Positions 1 through 11,759 of a DNA stretch of 64,000 nt are shown in pieces. Under the pieces are notes generated by a model that was given only the letters and a program-made list of their open reading frames with translations, had not been told where the DNA came from and did not search any database. The stretch is from Plumapathes pennacea (taxonomy: Eukaryota > Cnidaria > Anthozoa > Antipatharia > Myriopathidae), in contig OZ038466.1 in the NCBI GenBank assembly GCA_964036295.1, positions 10,628,001 through 10,692,000 on the forward strand. The letters run 5' to 3'. The first letter of the stretch is position 1. Each line of letters begins with the position of its first letter. A program made the position numbers and the translations under genes.

Positions 1-744
1 CTTTAAGTTAGTGTCATTTTGCCTTCTACATTATTGTGTGTGTAAGAAACTTATTCAAAAGAATAAAATATACTCTGAGTTACAAAGCAGTTTCTTCTGG
101 AAAAAGATAAGACTGCAGTTTTTTAAAAGCTTTAGTGAGCAAGCAACTGCTCGAGGGCAAGCTCATTTGAAGTGTCGTTGTTTGACACACGCTACCGGCC
201 ATTCCATTCAGCTCAGAACAATTGGGATTTATTTAGGCAGTTGGTTCGACAGATGCTTTTTTTCTTTCAAGATTTTCAAATTGGTAGAATTGTAAGCTGT
301 TAACTGAATTTGTTGTGAAAACAAATGTGCGTAATTCATGCCTGATCGCGATTGATGTTGTTGAATGAACGAAACGAGTACTCCTTAGGGCCTTGTTTTA
401 TGTTTGCCGAAAGATCTAAAGCCATATAATAAATATCTTATTAACCTCATTTGCTTGGTCCGTACCGTAAGTTATGGATCCTGTTTTTTTTGTCGCCTTA
501 TGGCCCTCGTGCGAAGCGTGCTCGACCCATAAGGCAACAAAGAAAAACTCGGTCCATAACTTACGGTATGGACCGCGCACTTGGTTAATAAGATATATGA
601 ACACTTGAAGATAAATTTCATAACTCTGCGTGCCCATGTATTATTCTCTATGTAATTTTAACATGCTGTAACCTTAGGCAGGTACAACACTACATGTATC
701 TGTATGTTCCCCTGAAAGCCATGTTTGTTTTGTTCACTCTTCAG
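1..744 (+). other. Intron of IPO5, upstream of first visible exon
   Basis: This stretch lies before the first recognisable IPO5 exon and ends in a pyrimidine-rich tract and CAG acceptor at 731-744. No conserved coding exon is visible. It holds one palindromic MITE (433-596, listed separately). Whether it is one intron or also contains a missed exon cannot be decided from the window. Confidence 0.6.
433..596. mobile_element. Palindromic MITE in IPO5 intron
   Basis: About 48-bp arms at 433-480 and 549-596 are inverted copies of each other (ends ATATCTTATTAACC and GGTTAATAAGATAT), with a further inner palindrome (GCCTTATGG / CCATAAGGC). It has no coding capacity. The class is not recognised; flanking TA-rich sequence would fit a TA target duplication. 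Confidence 0.7.
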
Positions 745-3700
745 GCTGTGCGAGACAGTGTCCAGACCAATGAAGATGATGCTGTGCTGAAGTGTCTCAT
801 TGAATTGGCGGAGAGTTGTCCAAAACTTTTGAGAGGGAATTTAGAGGCAATATTACAGTTGATGATAGAGGTAAGCAGGGATACAACAGAATTATTTTCT
901 TTAACCAAGAAAGGAACAGTGTCAGCCAACACATGTACTGTACATTGTATGTTCAGCATATTATTCACATCAGCATGAACCTCCTGCTGGTATTTACATG
1001 ACATTGTATTATGCTGACACAATAGATTCTTGCAAGGACTACAGCACTCCTGGGGTACAATCGAGTTTCATTAATCCTGGTACTTTTTTCTCTTCAGATT
1101 GCACGGAATACTAATCTGGCTGACAGCTGGCGGCATCTGTCCTTAGAGTGTATTGTTACACTGGCAGAAGCAGGTACAGTTGCACCATGTTTTAAAATGT
1201 ATAATATTACATTTTATTATATACATACTGAGACATACTCACGAAAAAGCCATATCGTAAAATTTCGTACACAAATGAGTTCTAGCCAATGAGAGGCCGC
1301 GAACGACGCTTTTCACACGTGAAAAAAATCGTTCGTCCAATCACAAGCTGCGAACGACGATTTTTCACTACTTTTAAAGGGTTTCCCGGTCCCATCATAA
1401 ATGTCTCAGTATGTATATAATAAACAGAAAACATCATGGAAAGTGCTTTGTACGGTTTTTATTCACTCGTTGTTTCGTATCATAAAACTCACTCGCTCGC
1501 AAAGACTCGCTCGTTCGTTTTATGATACTTCACAACTCGTGAATAAAAACCGTACGTGCACACTTTCCATGAAGTAATCTCTATTTATTATATAGACACG
1601 AGTGTTTTACTGGAAAATATACCGTGCGTAAAATCCATCCGAAACTACATCCAGGACCTGAGTGGCGTATTTTCCATATCTTCACTAGTGAGGATATTGT
1701 TGGCATCATTTCCCGCTTTTGCATGGTTGTTTGTGCAATTTCTCGTAAAAAAACTAATGTCTAATATAATAAAAAGAAAATTACACGGTGGCTTAAAGAT
1801 ATGGATTTTATTTTCTCGCGGTAAAAACAATATTTTACTCACTAGCGAAGCGCTTGTTCACTCAAAAATAAAATTCATGTCTTCGCGCTGGCGTATAATA
1901 TCCTCTATATAGAGCACTTGACAGTTGACACAGTACAACTTAAGAAATATCTAACATCCTGGCCTCATGGTTTCCCTTTGCTACTCTTGTGTTCTCCCAA
2001 CTTCCCAAGTGTTTAGATAAGGCTATATTAAATGGGAATGTGTTATATATTTCTTTTATAAAATAATTTGTCAATAAAATACATGTCAATGTGTAATATA
2101 CTCTCATCTTTAGAACATGTTATTTAGCCAATCAAAACATGCCTAGCATAGTAGTTATCTTATAAATCATATTTTTTGTCTTAATTGTCCTTTGTGTATT
2201 CTGTCAAATTTCAGAGCATTCTTCCAGCTCTTTTTGTTAGTTTCTTTAGTTAAAAGAGGCTACTTAAATGAAATTTAAGGAAAGTTTAACTTTTCTAACT
2301 TGTCTCTGCCCTTTTCCTTGTATGTGTTGTGTCTTCACATGTATAAATCTGATTGTTCATATTTTCAGCTCCAGCAATGATTAGGAAACACCAGAAATTC
2401 ATTCCTCTAATTGGTAAGTATATTTTATCCAAAAGATAATTTTAGAGTGTATCTTATCAGCACCTGCCTTTATTTTATTCCTTAAAATTAAGCTTAATCA
2501 ATACTAAAACTATGGCATGGGTCAGCAAAAAGGTTGATGCTGGGACCTTGTTTTGTGCTACATACATGTACTGTACCGTGTATTTTGTTTTTGGTTTCAG
2601 TCCCTCAGATGTTGGCTATGATGGTTGATCTAGAAGATGACCCAGAATGGAGTGTATCAGATGATTTGGATGATGAAGATTGTGAAAGGTATTAGTAACA
2701 ACACTGATAATCACCATCGCCGCCATCAGCATATATTCCTTGTGACTGTCATAATCCTCATGTACATGTTTGCTGCTCAGTCTTGAATTGTTTTTCTCCT
2801 TTCACTTTTCAGTAATTCAGTTGCTGGAGAGAGCTCCTTAGACAGACTTGCCTGTGGACTTGGAGGCAAGACAATTCTGCCCCACATCACCGCTACAGTC
2901 CCACAAATGCTTCAAAATGGTAGGAATTTAGTTGGATGCCGGGCTACATGTATCTGGATGCACCTACACATACTAATTCACTTTGCTTGTATGTTTCAGG
3001 TGACTGGCGGTTCCGTCATGCTGGGCTTATGGCCATATCTGCCATTGGTGAGGGGTGCTACAAACAAATGGAAGTTATGCTTGGTGACATTGTTAACATA
3101 GTGATGCCCTTCCTTGCTGACCAACACCCTAGAGTACGATATGCAGCTTGCAATGCTGTTGGCCAACTCTCCACAGATTTTGCCGATGGATTTCAGAAGA
3201 AATTTCACACCAGGGTATGTTCATTTTTGGATTGCTTGCATATTTTAGAATATGTACTGAAATTTAATAAACAAAAAGACAAAAAGTGGGGTTCAGAGCT
3301 TGAAATTCCAGACTTTGTGAGCACATATGCAAAGTGTGGACTTCAAACTTTGTGAGCACATATGGAAAGCTTGGAACTTCAATTCTTGAATATCCCACAT
3401 CAAACACTGACACACAAGGTTGCAATGCAGGTCTAGCAGATGCAGAGCTTAGCCCATTTATTCATATTCATTATCCTCTGTACATGTACTTTTTCAGCTC
3501 TTTTTTGGGGTTGTGCAACGAGTAGTGACATACAATTTCTTATATATTTGTCTGATTCTCAGGTTGTGCCTTCTCTGTTACAAGTGCTTGATGACGCAGC
3601 TAACCCACGGGTCCAAGCTCACGCAGGTGCTGCCCTGGTGAACTTTTGCGATGATTGTCCAAAGAACATATTGACACCATACTTGGACAATATCTTAGCT

Positions 3701-6700
3701 AAACTAGAGGCAGTGCTGTCTTCCAAGCTAAGAGAGGTAAGCAAAGATGCCAAACCAAGAGTCACTTTTAGGCAGGCTCACTTGGTCTCAGGGCCCACTT
3801 GGTCTGGGTGTCGAGCTCTCTTGGGGTTGAGGTGGGAATAGATTAACAAGCTGAAAACTAATTGATGAAGCTAAAAATGGAGCCAAAGTTTTACCTCTTT
3901 CTAGCTATTTGAGACTCTACAGTTTTAAAAGAAAAAGGTTCAAACTAGCCTATTAAAGTGAGAGGTTGATGTGAGTTTGCGGGAGATGAGGCAATGGAGG
4001 CGAGCGATTAGAGAGTTTAAGAGGTCACCTGGGTCAGTTGGGTCAGTCTGGCAGTCCATCTAGCGGTTCATCTGGCAGTCTGTCTGCGGTTCATCTGGCA
4101 GTCCATTTATTGCTCCATCTGGTAGCTCGTCTGGCGGTCTGTCTGCTGGTGCGTCTGGCAGGCCGTTTGGCGGGCCGTTTCGCAGGAGATGAGCTATGAA
4201 GTTGGGAGATTGACATCAGTTTGCGGGAGATGAGGCGCAGAGGCGAGATATTGAGTAGAGTTCATGAGAGGCAAAAAGATAGACGTTCATCTTGTAATGT
4301 AATAAAATGATATACCATTACAACACTCTAAGCAAAGTAATTATCAGCTACAATGTTGCTGACAGGACTTTACATGTATCTGTTGCAGCTCCTTCAACGT
4401 GGCACCAAACTAGTCTTGGAGCAGATTGTGACCACGGTTGCCACAGTTGCAGACACTGCTGAGGAGAAGTTTGTCCTGTACTACGACAGATTCATGCCCA
4501 GCCTGAAATACATCATGCAGAACGCTGTGTCTAATGATTATCGCATGCTCAGAGGCAAGACAGTGGAGTGCATCAGTCTGATTGGCCTGGCAGTTGGAAA
4601 GGACAAGGTTACTGTAACAATGAGCTTTTTCACTCAACTGTCAGTAATAGAGCCGTTTTCGGATGACTGTCGAAAACCAAAACCAAAGTAATCACACAGG
4701 CCAATCACAGAGACTGAGAGAAAACAGTTCAGCCAATTGGAAGCCAAAGTAATTTGCGTTTGGTCTTGCGTTCGGTTTTACTTTCCAATCAGCAGTGCGA
4801 GTACACGCCATCGCTTGCGTGAGAAGTGTTTGGTTTTGGTTTTGGTTTTGGTTTTGTTCTTAATTGGCTGAGCATGCTGACAAACTCGTGTGGACCAATC
4901 CGAAAGCGAAGCAAACGCAAAACCAAAGCAATCACACAGTTACTTTCGACAGTCATCCGAAAACCGCTCTAACTAAAACTAAAGCCATCATGTGATTGCT
5001 TTGCTTTTGCATTCGCTACGCTTTTGGATTGATCCAGAGAAGTTTAGCAATATTCCTTACCAATCAGGAACAAAAGCAAAAGGGTTCTTCACACTGGCCT
5101 TCTGAAATGTACTGTACTTTTCAGAGAGCATGTCGTTGCAAACACTAGTTTTTCCTTGCTTTCCTGCTACTTGTGGTCAGAGCTGTGTTTGGGAAGAGGT
5201 GAGAAATGCTCCACCATCGTTAATCCAGAGCAGTGAAAGTCTGTGATGAACACAATGGAAAACCAGCTCTAAGGAGAACTAGATTGACTGCGTCCGCGTG
5301 GAGAAATGCCTATAACTTGGATCGACTTTGGTCGATGTTCAGAAGCTGGACACCCTGAAAGAATTTAAAGCTGACGGTCACTAGCCCTTCGTCTGAGCAA
5401 ATTGACGAAGGGCTAGCGCTCGAAATGTCAGCTTCAAATTCTTTTATGGTGTCCAGCTTTCACACATTGACCCTAATTCGATCCAAGTTGTCTGTGATGG
5501 ATAGTTCTGCTTTGCCTCATGTTCTTTTTTGTTGTTGTTACAACTGACTAGTGTATTGATTAATACTGCATCTTTCTTCCTGCATGAGTGATTCACATTT
5601 CACTCTTTCTTGGTTTCTCGAACAATGTTCCTTGATCACAATCAATACTGAAACAGTTTGTTGTGTTTTAGTTTCTTCCAGATGCCAATGACGTCATGCA
5701 GCTTCTTCTCAAGACACAAACTGAAATGGAGGAACTTGCAGCCGATGACCCTCAGGTGAGGCCGAACAAACACACCAGTATTACGTTAAACTGTACCCAT
5801 GGACATTCACATTCAGGTTCATATAATGATGTATACCTCATGTTCACCGTCATGTGCACAATGACGCATATACCGCACATAGGTCATGTAATAATGCATA
5901 CTTAATGTACAAGGTCTTGTAATGTAACACTTCATGTACAGGGTCTTGTAATGTAATACTTCATGTACAGAGTCATGTAATGTAATACTTCATGTACAAG
6001 GTCATGTAATCATCATTGTCATCTTTATCTCATCATCAAAGTTGTTGTTCTCTTGGTCATTGTTTATATCGTCATCACTGATCGCCACTGGTAGCATGAT
6101 CATGATCAACACCACAAGGCACTGTTTGTACCACAAGTGTTCATTTTAAGAAGGGGTAATTCTACTTTTTCCTTTGTAGATCTCCTACATGATCTCTGCT
6201 TGGGCCAGGATGTGCAAGATCTTTGGAAAAGAGTTCACTCAGTACCTGCCACTAGTCATGCCTCCAGTTATGAAGGCCGCCTCAGTCAAACCTGAAGTTG
6301 CTGTTATTGATGGTGAGGACTGATACATGTTGGTAGACATAAGAGTAATACTGCAACATTGTTTGCAAAGAATATTGATGGGATAATTTGGCCTTCTAAG
6401 TTGTGGATTCAACTGGATAAAGCTCTTACTGTTCATGCAGAACATGCTTACTCATAGTTTATACTCAAATGCCCCACTATTTATGCGGGTAATTGTGAAC
6501 AAGTTGAACTGTCGGTAAGTGGTCGGTATACGATTTACCGACCACGTTACCGACCACATACCGACCACGTTACCGACCACTTACCGACCAGTTCAACTTG
6601 TTCACAGTTTTGCAAAGTAATAACGCCAGTACTAACTGCAAGTAAAGTCTACATGATACACGACACAGTCTATCTGCTGCTCTCTGCCTACTTTCCTTTT

Positions 6701-9700
6701 CTCTTTTGCCCTGCTATTCTGTTCATTTTCTGTTATCTTCTCATACATTGTATTCTTTTCCGTTTTCTCCTCTTACCTTCCTTTTCCTTTGTTCTCTTCT
6801 TCCATTTTTGTCCTTTTTGTCCTGTTTTTCTCCCTTTCTTGTCCTTCCATTCTGAACTTGAATGATAACTTGCTTTTTCCGCCCCAGATGATGATCCGGG
6901 AAGCAACCGTTACTCTGAAGATGATGGTTGGCAGTTCATAACACTTGGAGATCAGGTTTGCATTTAACTTGCACTCTGTGGACAGTCCTGTCCCTCCAGG
7001 CTTGTGCTAATGTACACTCCATCCTTTTCTCTAATAGCAAAAGTTTGGCATCAAGACGGCCGGCTTAGAGGACAAGAGCACTGCCTGCCAGATGCTGGTG
7101 TGTTACGCAAGGGAACTGAAAGAAGGTTTTGCACCGTACACAGAAGAAGTGGTCAAGCTAATGGTCCCATTACTCAAGTTTTACTTTCATGACCTGGTGC
7201 GCACAGCCGCGGCGGAGTCTTTGCCTTTCCTCTTGGAGTGCGCTAAGTTCAAGGGCGATGCTTATTTGAGGCAAATGTGGGCCTACATATGCCCCGAGAT
7301 TTTGAAGTCGGTCAGCACGGAACCTGAACCGGAGGTGCAGATTTTGATGATGGACGCGCTTGCTCGGTGTATTGAGACACTTGGCAACGGCTGTATGACT
7401 GTTGACTATTTAAATGAACTTGGAAAGACGTTGCACGAACTCATGGAGAATCACAAGAAGAGGGAAGAGGAAAGACAACGTGAGTTCATATCAAAATCCA
7501 GATTCTCCCAACTGTTTAGGAAGAGAATATATGAGTTATGTAGTGAGAATTGATAACTCAATCACCTTTCATCTGAGCACCGGATCAAAAGCCACGTACT
7601 GTGTGATACTATGTATCTGGTAAGGAACTGAAAGAGAATATCAAAGTTGATCACTCTTGGGAGTTAGAGATGAACACACTGAAGCTATACATGCAATTCT
7701 CACTACATCACTCATGTATTTTTTTCTTGAATGGTTGGGTGAATTTGTGTTACGAGTTCAAGTGGGAAAAGGTAGGAGACTTGAATACCAAACCAATTCA
7801 ATGTTTCTTTTTCAGAGAGAAGAAAAGAAGAAGATTATGATGAAGAAGTGGAAGAGGACTTGCAAGATGAGGTAAGTACACCCTGCTTATTTGCAGTGAT
7901 CACTTTCAATTTTCTCTTCTGACTTTCAGAATTATACAACACGTTATGGAGAACTCGACTTTTGATATGAATGCTACAGAGAAAACTAAAATGTCAGTTT
8001 TCATTTTGGCACTCATACATTTCTTCCAAAATGAATAGGGGAAATAATAGCTTGGATGTAAGGTTGCTTGAGCAGTGCTTTTGGCTATATGGTCGAACTC
8101 ATAGTCGTTACACAATTATGTTTTATTTTTTCAGCATGAGACAGATGTGCACATTCTTAGCAAGGTAAGTAATTTTGTTGTATACACCAAAACACTGGGT
8201 AAACTTGTCTCTTAAGCTTGTACGCCACTTAGTTCTTTTTTGGGCCTGTATCAGCATTATATTTATGTATGAAATAGCAGCGGGTAACGGACAGCTTCCA
8301 TCACGAAGTCCTGCTGAAACGTATATGCGGTCTGAAGTCGTGTATTAACCGGCTGCAGTGTGTGCTTTTGTAGCATCATGTGCGTGTGTGCTTTGTAACT
8401 TCTGAAGCTTCCATCCTCTGTTCACAGGTTTCCGACATTATGCACGTGTTGTTTGGAACCCACAAAGAAGGCATTATCCCTTTCTTTGAGCAGTTGCTGC
8501 CTGATTTTTGCTCACTTCTGGTGAGTAGCTGGTGCTTCTGTCCATACCAAGAGACATTTAAACCAGCAAGTTAATATCCCACCATCTCTTTGTAAACTTT
8601 GAGCTAGGATGTTTGATCAACTGTGAATCTTCTTTTTTTCACTCATACTGTAACTTTATGTATTACAAGAACCAAGAGGTAGGGGTTAAGGTTACATGGA
8701 TTTTGTTTGTTTGTTTGTTTGTTTGTTTGTTTGTTTGTTCAGGAACCTCAGCGGTCTGATGCAGACAAACAGTGGGCGCTTTGTGTGTTTGATGATTTGT
8801 TGGAGCATACTTGTGCTGTAAGTACCGACTCCCTCGCACCACGCCTTCAGAATTGTGTTTGAAATGAGAGGGTTGGGTCCGGACTTAGTCCCCAACTATG
8901 TTTATGAAGTGTTTCGAAACGGAAGATAATCCAAACCACTTAGGGTTTGTAAGTTCCGCTAGCCAGACGCCTAGGGCTAGTAAAATTGGATTGTTAAAAA
9001 AGGTTTTTTAGTGCCCCACGTGCTAGTAGACGTTCAATTATTCCATTTTACAGGAATTGTTTTACTTCAAAGGGCTTGACTTCAGAAATAGAATAAAAAC
9101 CGTGATTAAGCAAAACGGTCCCGTTAAGTGCGCCGCTATCGATTGACGCTACGTTGATGAGAAAAGTGTTATATTCAGGGGTATTAGTTCTCCGAATGAA
9201 GATGTCCAGCAGTTCAACAGCTTTGTCTTATTATTTTGCTCTCATAGGCTGCGTTCAAATACCGAGAGCACTTCTTGCAGCCGATGTTAACGTACGTGGT
9301 GAGCAGCAGCCCTGAAGTGAGGCAGGTGAGGCGGACATTTGCTTTACAAATTTGCACGTGTTTCGTTTGGTTTTGTTTAGAGTTATAGTGTAGTTCTCAG
9401 ATGTACGTATGTTTTTAATGTATGTCAATTTGATGTATGTATGTATCAGCATGACTGTAATATAGGTATGGTTTTGTGAATGATGTGTGTACCGTGTATG
9501 CGTGTTTGGTGTTTTTTGGATTTCTGCTTGTTTTGGTTTCCAGTTGTCTTGTCTTTGTACTGATGAATAGTGACAATTTACTACAGGCCGCCTGTTATGG
9601 TTTTGGAGTAATGGGTCAGTTTGCTGGTAAAGACTTTGCTCCTGCTTGTGCAGGTAAATATTCGGTTTTGCAATCTACATGCGTGGTGCAGAGCGCATTG

Positions 9701-11759
9701 TCACACATAACCCAAAAGGTTGTACTAGAAATGTTCTCTTTATATTTTACTTCTATGCGATTTATCCTCCCGTCCACGTTGTTTTTGTTTTGTCTTTTTC
9801 ACCTCCATCTTCTGCTTTCCCTTAACCCTTTCACTCCCAAGTTCAAAATGCAGATTCTCCCAACCTTGTAAGAGGAAAATTTATGATTGATCTAGTGAGA
9901 ATTGATAGTTTAATCAGCTATTATCTGAGCAAGGTATCAAGAAAAGCCATGTTATCTTTACTATATGATATATTTCTGGTGAGAAACTGAAGGAGAAAAT
10001 TGAAGTTGATCACTCTTGGGAGTGAAAGGATTAACCTCCCACCCCCATCTCCCTGTTCCTTTTTTACCGGCGCTGTTTACTTGTTGTTGTTCGTACTTGC
10101 CATTCTTTCTGTTGTCTGTATCTCTTGTTTTGTTCTCTCTGTCTTTGTCTTTCACTCGCTTGTAGTTGTGTATTGATACCGTTTAACGCTACTGAAGTTA
10201 TGACTTGCATCGCGTTTAATCTTCTACCTTTTTCTTTGATCTATTTTTTTTTAATCGACAATCTGAATTGATCCATTTTAATCTTTATCATTTAATATCT
10301 TGTTATCCATTTTCAGAGGCCCTTCCCTTCCTCATTCAAGTGATAAATAATGGCGAGGCTCGGAACCGTGACAATGTTAATGCCACAGAAAACGCCATCT
10401 CAGCCGTTACGAAGATCTGTAAATATAACCATGGCAACATAGCTGTGGATGATCTCATACCCACGTGGTTAAGCTGGCTGCCAATCACGGAGGACAAAGA
10501 AGAGGCACCTCATGTGTATGGATACCTGTGCGACTTGATACAGGGGTGAGTTGAAGGATTTTTTTCATTCTTTTAACTCAGTTTTGCATGACCGTGTGGA
10601 TAAAGCATGATTTCCTTCCTTATAAGCGTGTGACTTTGGATAGGCGAGGGGATATCACATCACATCATCAGTAGCATTAACCTTAGTTTCTGATTTGTCA
10701 AATGAAACCCGAAATTGTGACCACTCGACTGACAGCCCTCAGTGATTCCATTCTGATAGCAGTGCTCACGTTGTTGACAGTGGATGAGTTGGTTTACTGA
10801 GCATGTGTTGCTCAGCAGCATATCGATCTTAGTACTCATAAGAGTGATCAACTTCAATTTTCTCCGTTAGTTTCTCACCAGCAAAATATCATACAGTATA
10901 GAGAATTTGGCTCGTGATAGCCTGCTCAGACGAAAGCTGATTAAACTATCAGTTCTAACCACATCACTTGTACATTTTCTTCCTACAAAGTTGGGAGAAT
11001 CTGCATTTTAAGCTTGGGAGTAAAAGGGTTAAAGTCAAGCTTTGGTTGATCAATAGGGAGTTGTTTCTATTAAATACATATTATGTATTTTTAATTACTA
11101 TTATCATTATTATTTCTGTTTTCTTAGGAACAATCCCCTGGTGTTGGGAACCAACAACAGCAACCTTCCCAGGATCCTTCATATTTTTGCTGAACTGTTC
11201 GTGCATGATGTGCTAAGCGATGACGAAGACATCAGACAGCGCGTGATAACCATTATTCGACAAATCCAGGTGTGTGTTGTTTGCACTCATCTGAAGAGTC
11301 GGATTCGCCCCTCTCTCTATTCCCTAAAACATTTTGTGCTTGAAACTCTATTCCCTAACCTCGCACAATCTTGGACAAAATCACTTCACCAAATCACATT
11401 ACTTAGCACCTTATACCACATTCATCATACATAACATCGATACCATATTACACCCCTTCGTGCATCAGGTCAACACTGCATCACACTACAGTTATGGTCG
11501 AAAGTCGGATGAGATGCTTTGTGTGAAGTATCAATATGCACAGATGGAGCAGAACTTTCATCCGTACAACCGATGAGGCTCGTATTTCTCCGTTGAGCTC
11601 CTCCCCTCGTTCACAACACTACAGTGCGCACCTAAACACAAGTCTAATTTCGTGTGTTGTTCTCCGCAGAGTATGGTGGACGTATGGAGCGCCTGCACCG
11701 CGCAGATGTCTGAATTACAACAAGAAGCGCTCAAACAAGCACTTGAATTGGGCAGCTAA
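745..11759 (+). CDS. IPO5: Importin-5 (karyopherin beta-3), 5' end outside window
   Basis: Nuclear import receptor of the importin-beta family: it binds cargo such as ribosomal proteins and histones and is released by RanGTP in the nucleus. Twenty-one exons keep one frame: 745-870, 1098-1173, 2369-2413, 2601-2688, 2813-2919, 3000-3214, 3563-3736, 4389-4607, 5672-5755, 6180-6312, 6888-6955, 7038-7479, 7816-7871, 8135-8164, 8428-8520, 8743-8817, 9248-9325, 9587-9653, 10317-10545, 11128-11269, 11670-11759 (stop TAA 11757-11759). They encode about 878 residues; the family is ~1,097 long, so ~220 N-terminal residues lie upstream. Visible: HEAT repeats, the acidic loop after the early repeats ([18 protein letters not shown]), [59 protein letters not shown], and a second acidic linker [13 protein letters not shown]. 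Most donors are consensus; exon 8 uses GTTACT. No break was seen. The close paralogue RANBP6 is intronless in mammals, so IPO5 is preferred. Confidence 0.95.
1214..1423. mobile_element. MITE with ~23-bp terminal inverted repeats
   Basis: The ends TTATTATATACATACTGAG (1214 onward) and CTCAGTATGTATATAATAA (to 1423) are inverted copies. The ~165-bp interior holds short repeats around AACGAC and TTTTCAC. No ORF; located in an IPO5 intron. Confidence 0.7.
1435..1571. repeat. Foldback hairpin, probably a MITE fragment
   Basis: Arms at ~1435-1475 and ~1532-1571 are near-perfect inverted copies (core TACGGTTTTTATTCACTCG against CGAGTGAATAAAAACCGTA, with mismatches). It directly follows the preceding MITE and runs into AT-rich repeat-like sequence up to ~1915 with no clear gene. 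Confidence 0.6.
4030..4185. repeat. Degenerate short tandem repeat (TCTGGCAGTC-like units)
   Basis: Irregular copies of TCTGGCAGTCCATCT / TCTGGCGGTC / TCTGCGGTTCA units repeat about every 20-25 bp. The array is flanked by two direct copies of GTTTGCGGGAGATGAGGC at ~3976 and ~4218. It lies in an IPO5 intron and has no coding signal. Confidence 0.6.
4647..4973. mobile_element. MITE family A, full copy (~327 bp)
   Basis: Terminal inverted repeats of ~27 bp (AGAGCCGTTTTCGGATGACT at the left; AGTCATCCGAAAACCGCTCT at the right). Inside are AAACCAAAGTAATCACACAG motifs in both orientations. Related sequence occurs at 40989-41307 and as one end at ~37285-37342, so this is a dispersed family. No ORF. 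Confidence 0.8.
5285..5490. mobile_element. Palindromic repeat family B (GGGCTAGCGCTCGAAA)
   Basis: An imperfect palindrome centred on GCCCTTCGTC / GACGAAGGGC with arms carrying GCTGACGGTC / TGTCAGCTTCAAATTCTTT and AGCTGGACACC / GGTGTCCAGCTT. Related copies occur at ~12590-12735, ~45415-45625 and ~52265-52400. I recognise the core GCTCGAAACGTCAGCT as abundant in anthozoan genomes (from memory). Confidence 0.7.
5903..6010. repeat. 29-bp tandem repeat, ~3.6 copies
   Basis: Unit begins ATGTACAGGGTCTTGTAATG and is repeated with a few substitutions inside an IPO5 intron. No coding role seen. Confidence 0.75.
6494..6606. mobile_element. Hairpin MITE with TTACCGACCAC tandem core
   Basis: Arms TGTGAACAAGTTGAACTG (6494) and CAGTTCAACTTGTTCACA (ending 6606) are inverted copies. 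The interior is built of alternating TTACCGACCAC / GTGGTCGGTA units, so the whole element can fold into one stem. Confidence 0.75.
6653..6870. repeat. Pyrimidine-rich low-complexity tract
   Basis: About 210 bp of C/T-rich sequence (CTTTTCT, CCTTTTTGTCC-like words) precedes the acceptor of the exon at 6888. It translates to a hydrophobic reading frame that looks like chance. Confidence 0.5.
7496..7675. mobile_element. MITE family C copy (diverged)
   Basis: Carries CCAGATTCTCCCAACT, AGTGAGAATTGATAACTCAA, ATCTGAGCA and GTTGATCACTCTTGGGAGT in family order. The canonical ends are partly lost. It lies directly after the exon ending at 7479. Confidence 0.7.
8701..8740 (+). repeat. (GTTT)n microsatellite next to a splice acceptor
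   Basis: About ten TTTG units run up to the TTCAG acceptor of the IPO5 exon at 8743, so the microsatellite itself forms the polypyrimidine tract. Confidence 0.85.
9822..10034. mobile_element. MITE family C, full copy
   Basis: A 213-bp element bounded by TTAACCCTTTCACTCCCAAG and CTTGGGAGTGAAAGGATTAA. Interior words: GCAGATTCTCCCAACC, GTGAGAATTGATAGTTTAAT, ATCTGAGCAAG, TGGTGAGAAACTGA, GAAGTTGATCACTCTTGG. The same order recurs at 7496, 10830 (reverse), 30761, 47990, 50548 and 61604. Confidence 0.85.
10830..11032. mobile_element. MITE family C copy, reverse orientation
   Basis: Reads as the reverse complement of the copy at 9822: begins near AAGAGTGATCAACTTCAATT and ends CTTGGGAGTAAAAGGGTTAA. 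It lies in the same gene, 800 bp from the first copy. Confidence 0.85.

Noticed and set aside
6653-6865. Hydrophobic 70-residue frame resembling a membrane peptide
   Set aside because: Translation of a pyrimidine-rich intron tract before an IPO5 acceptor.
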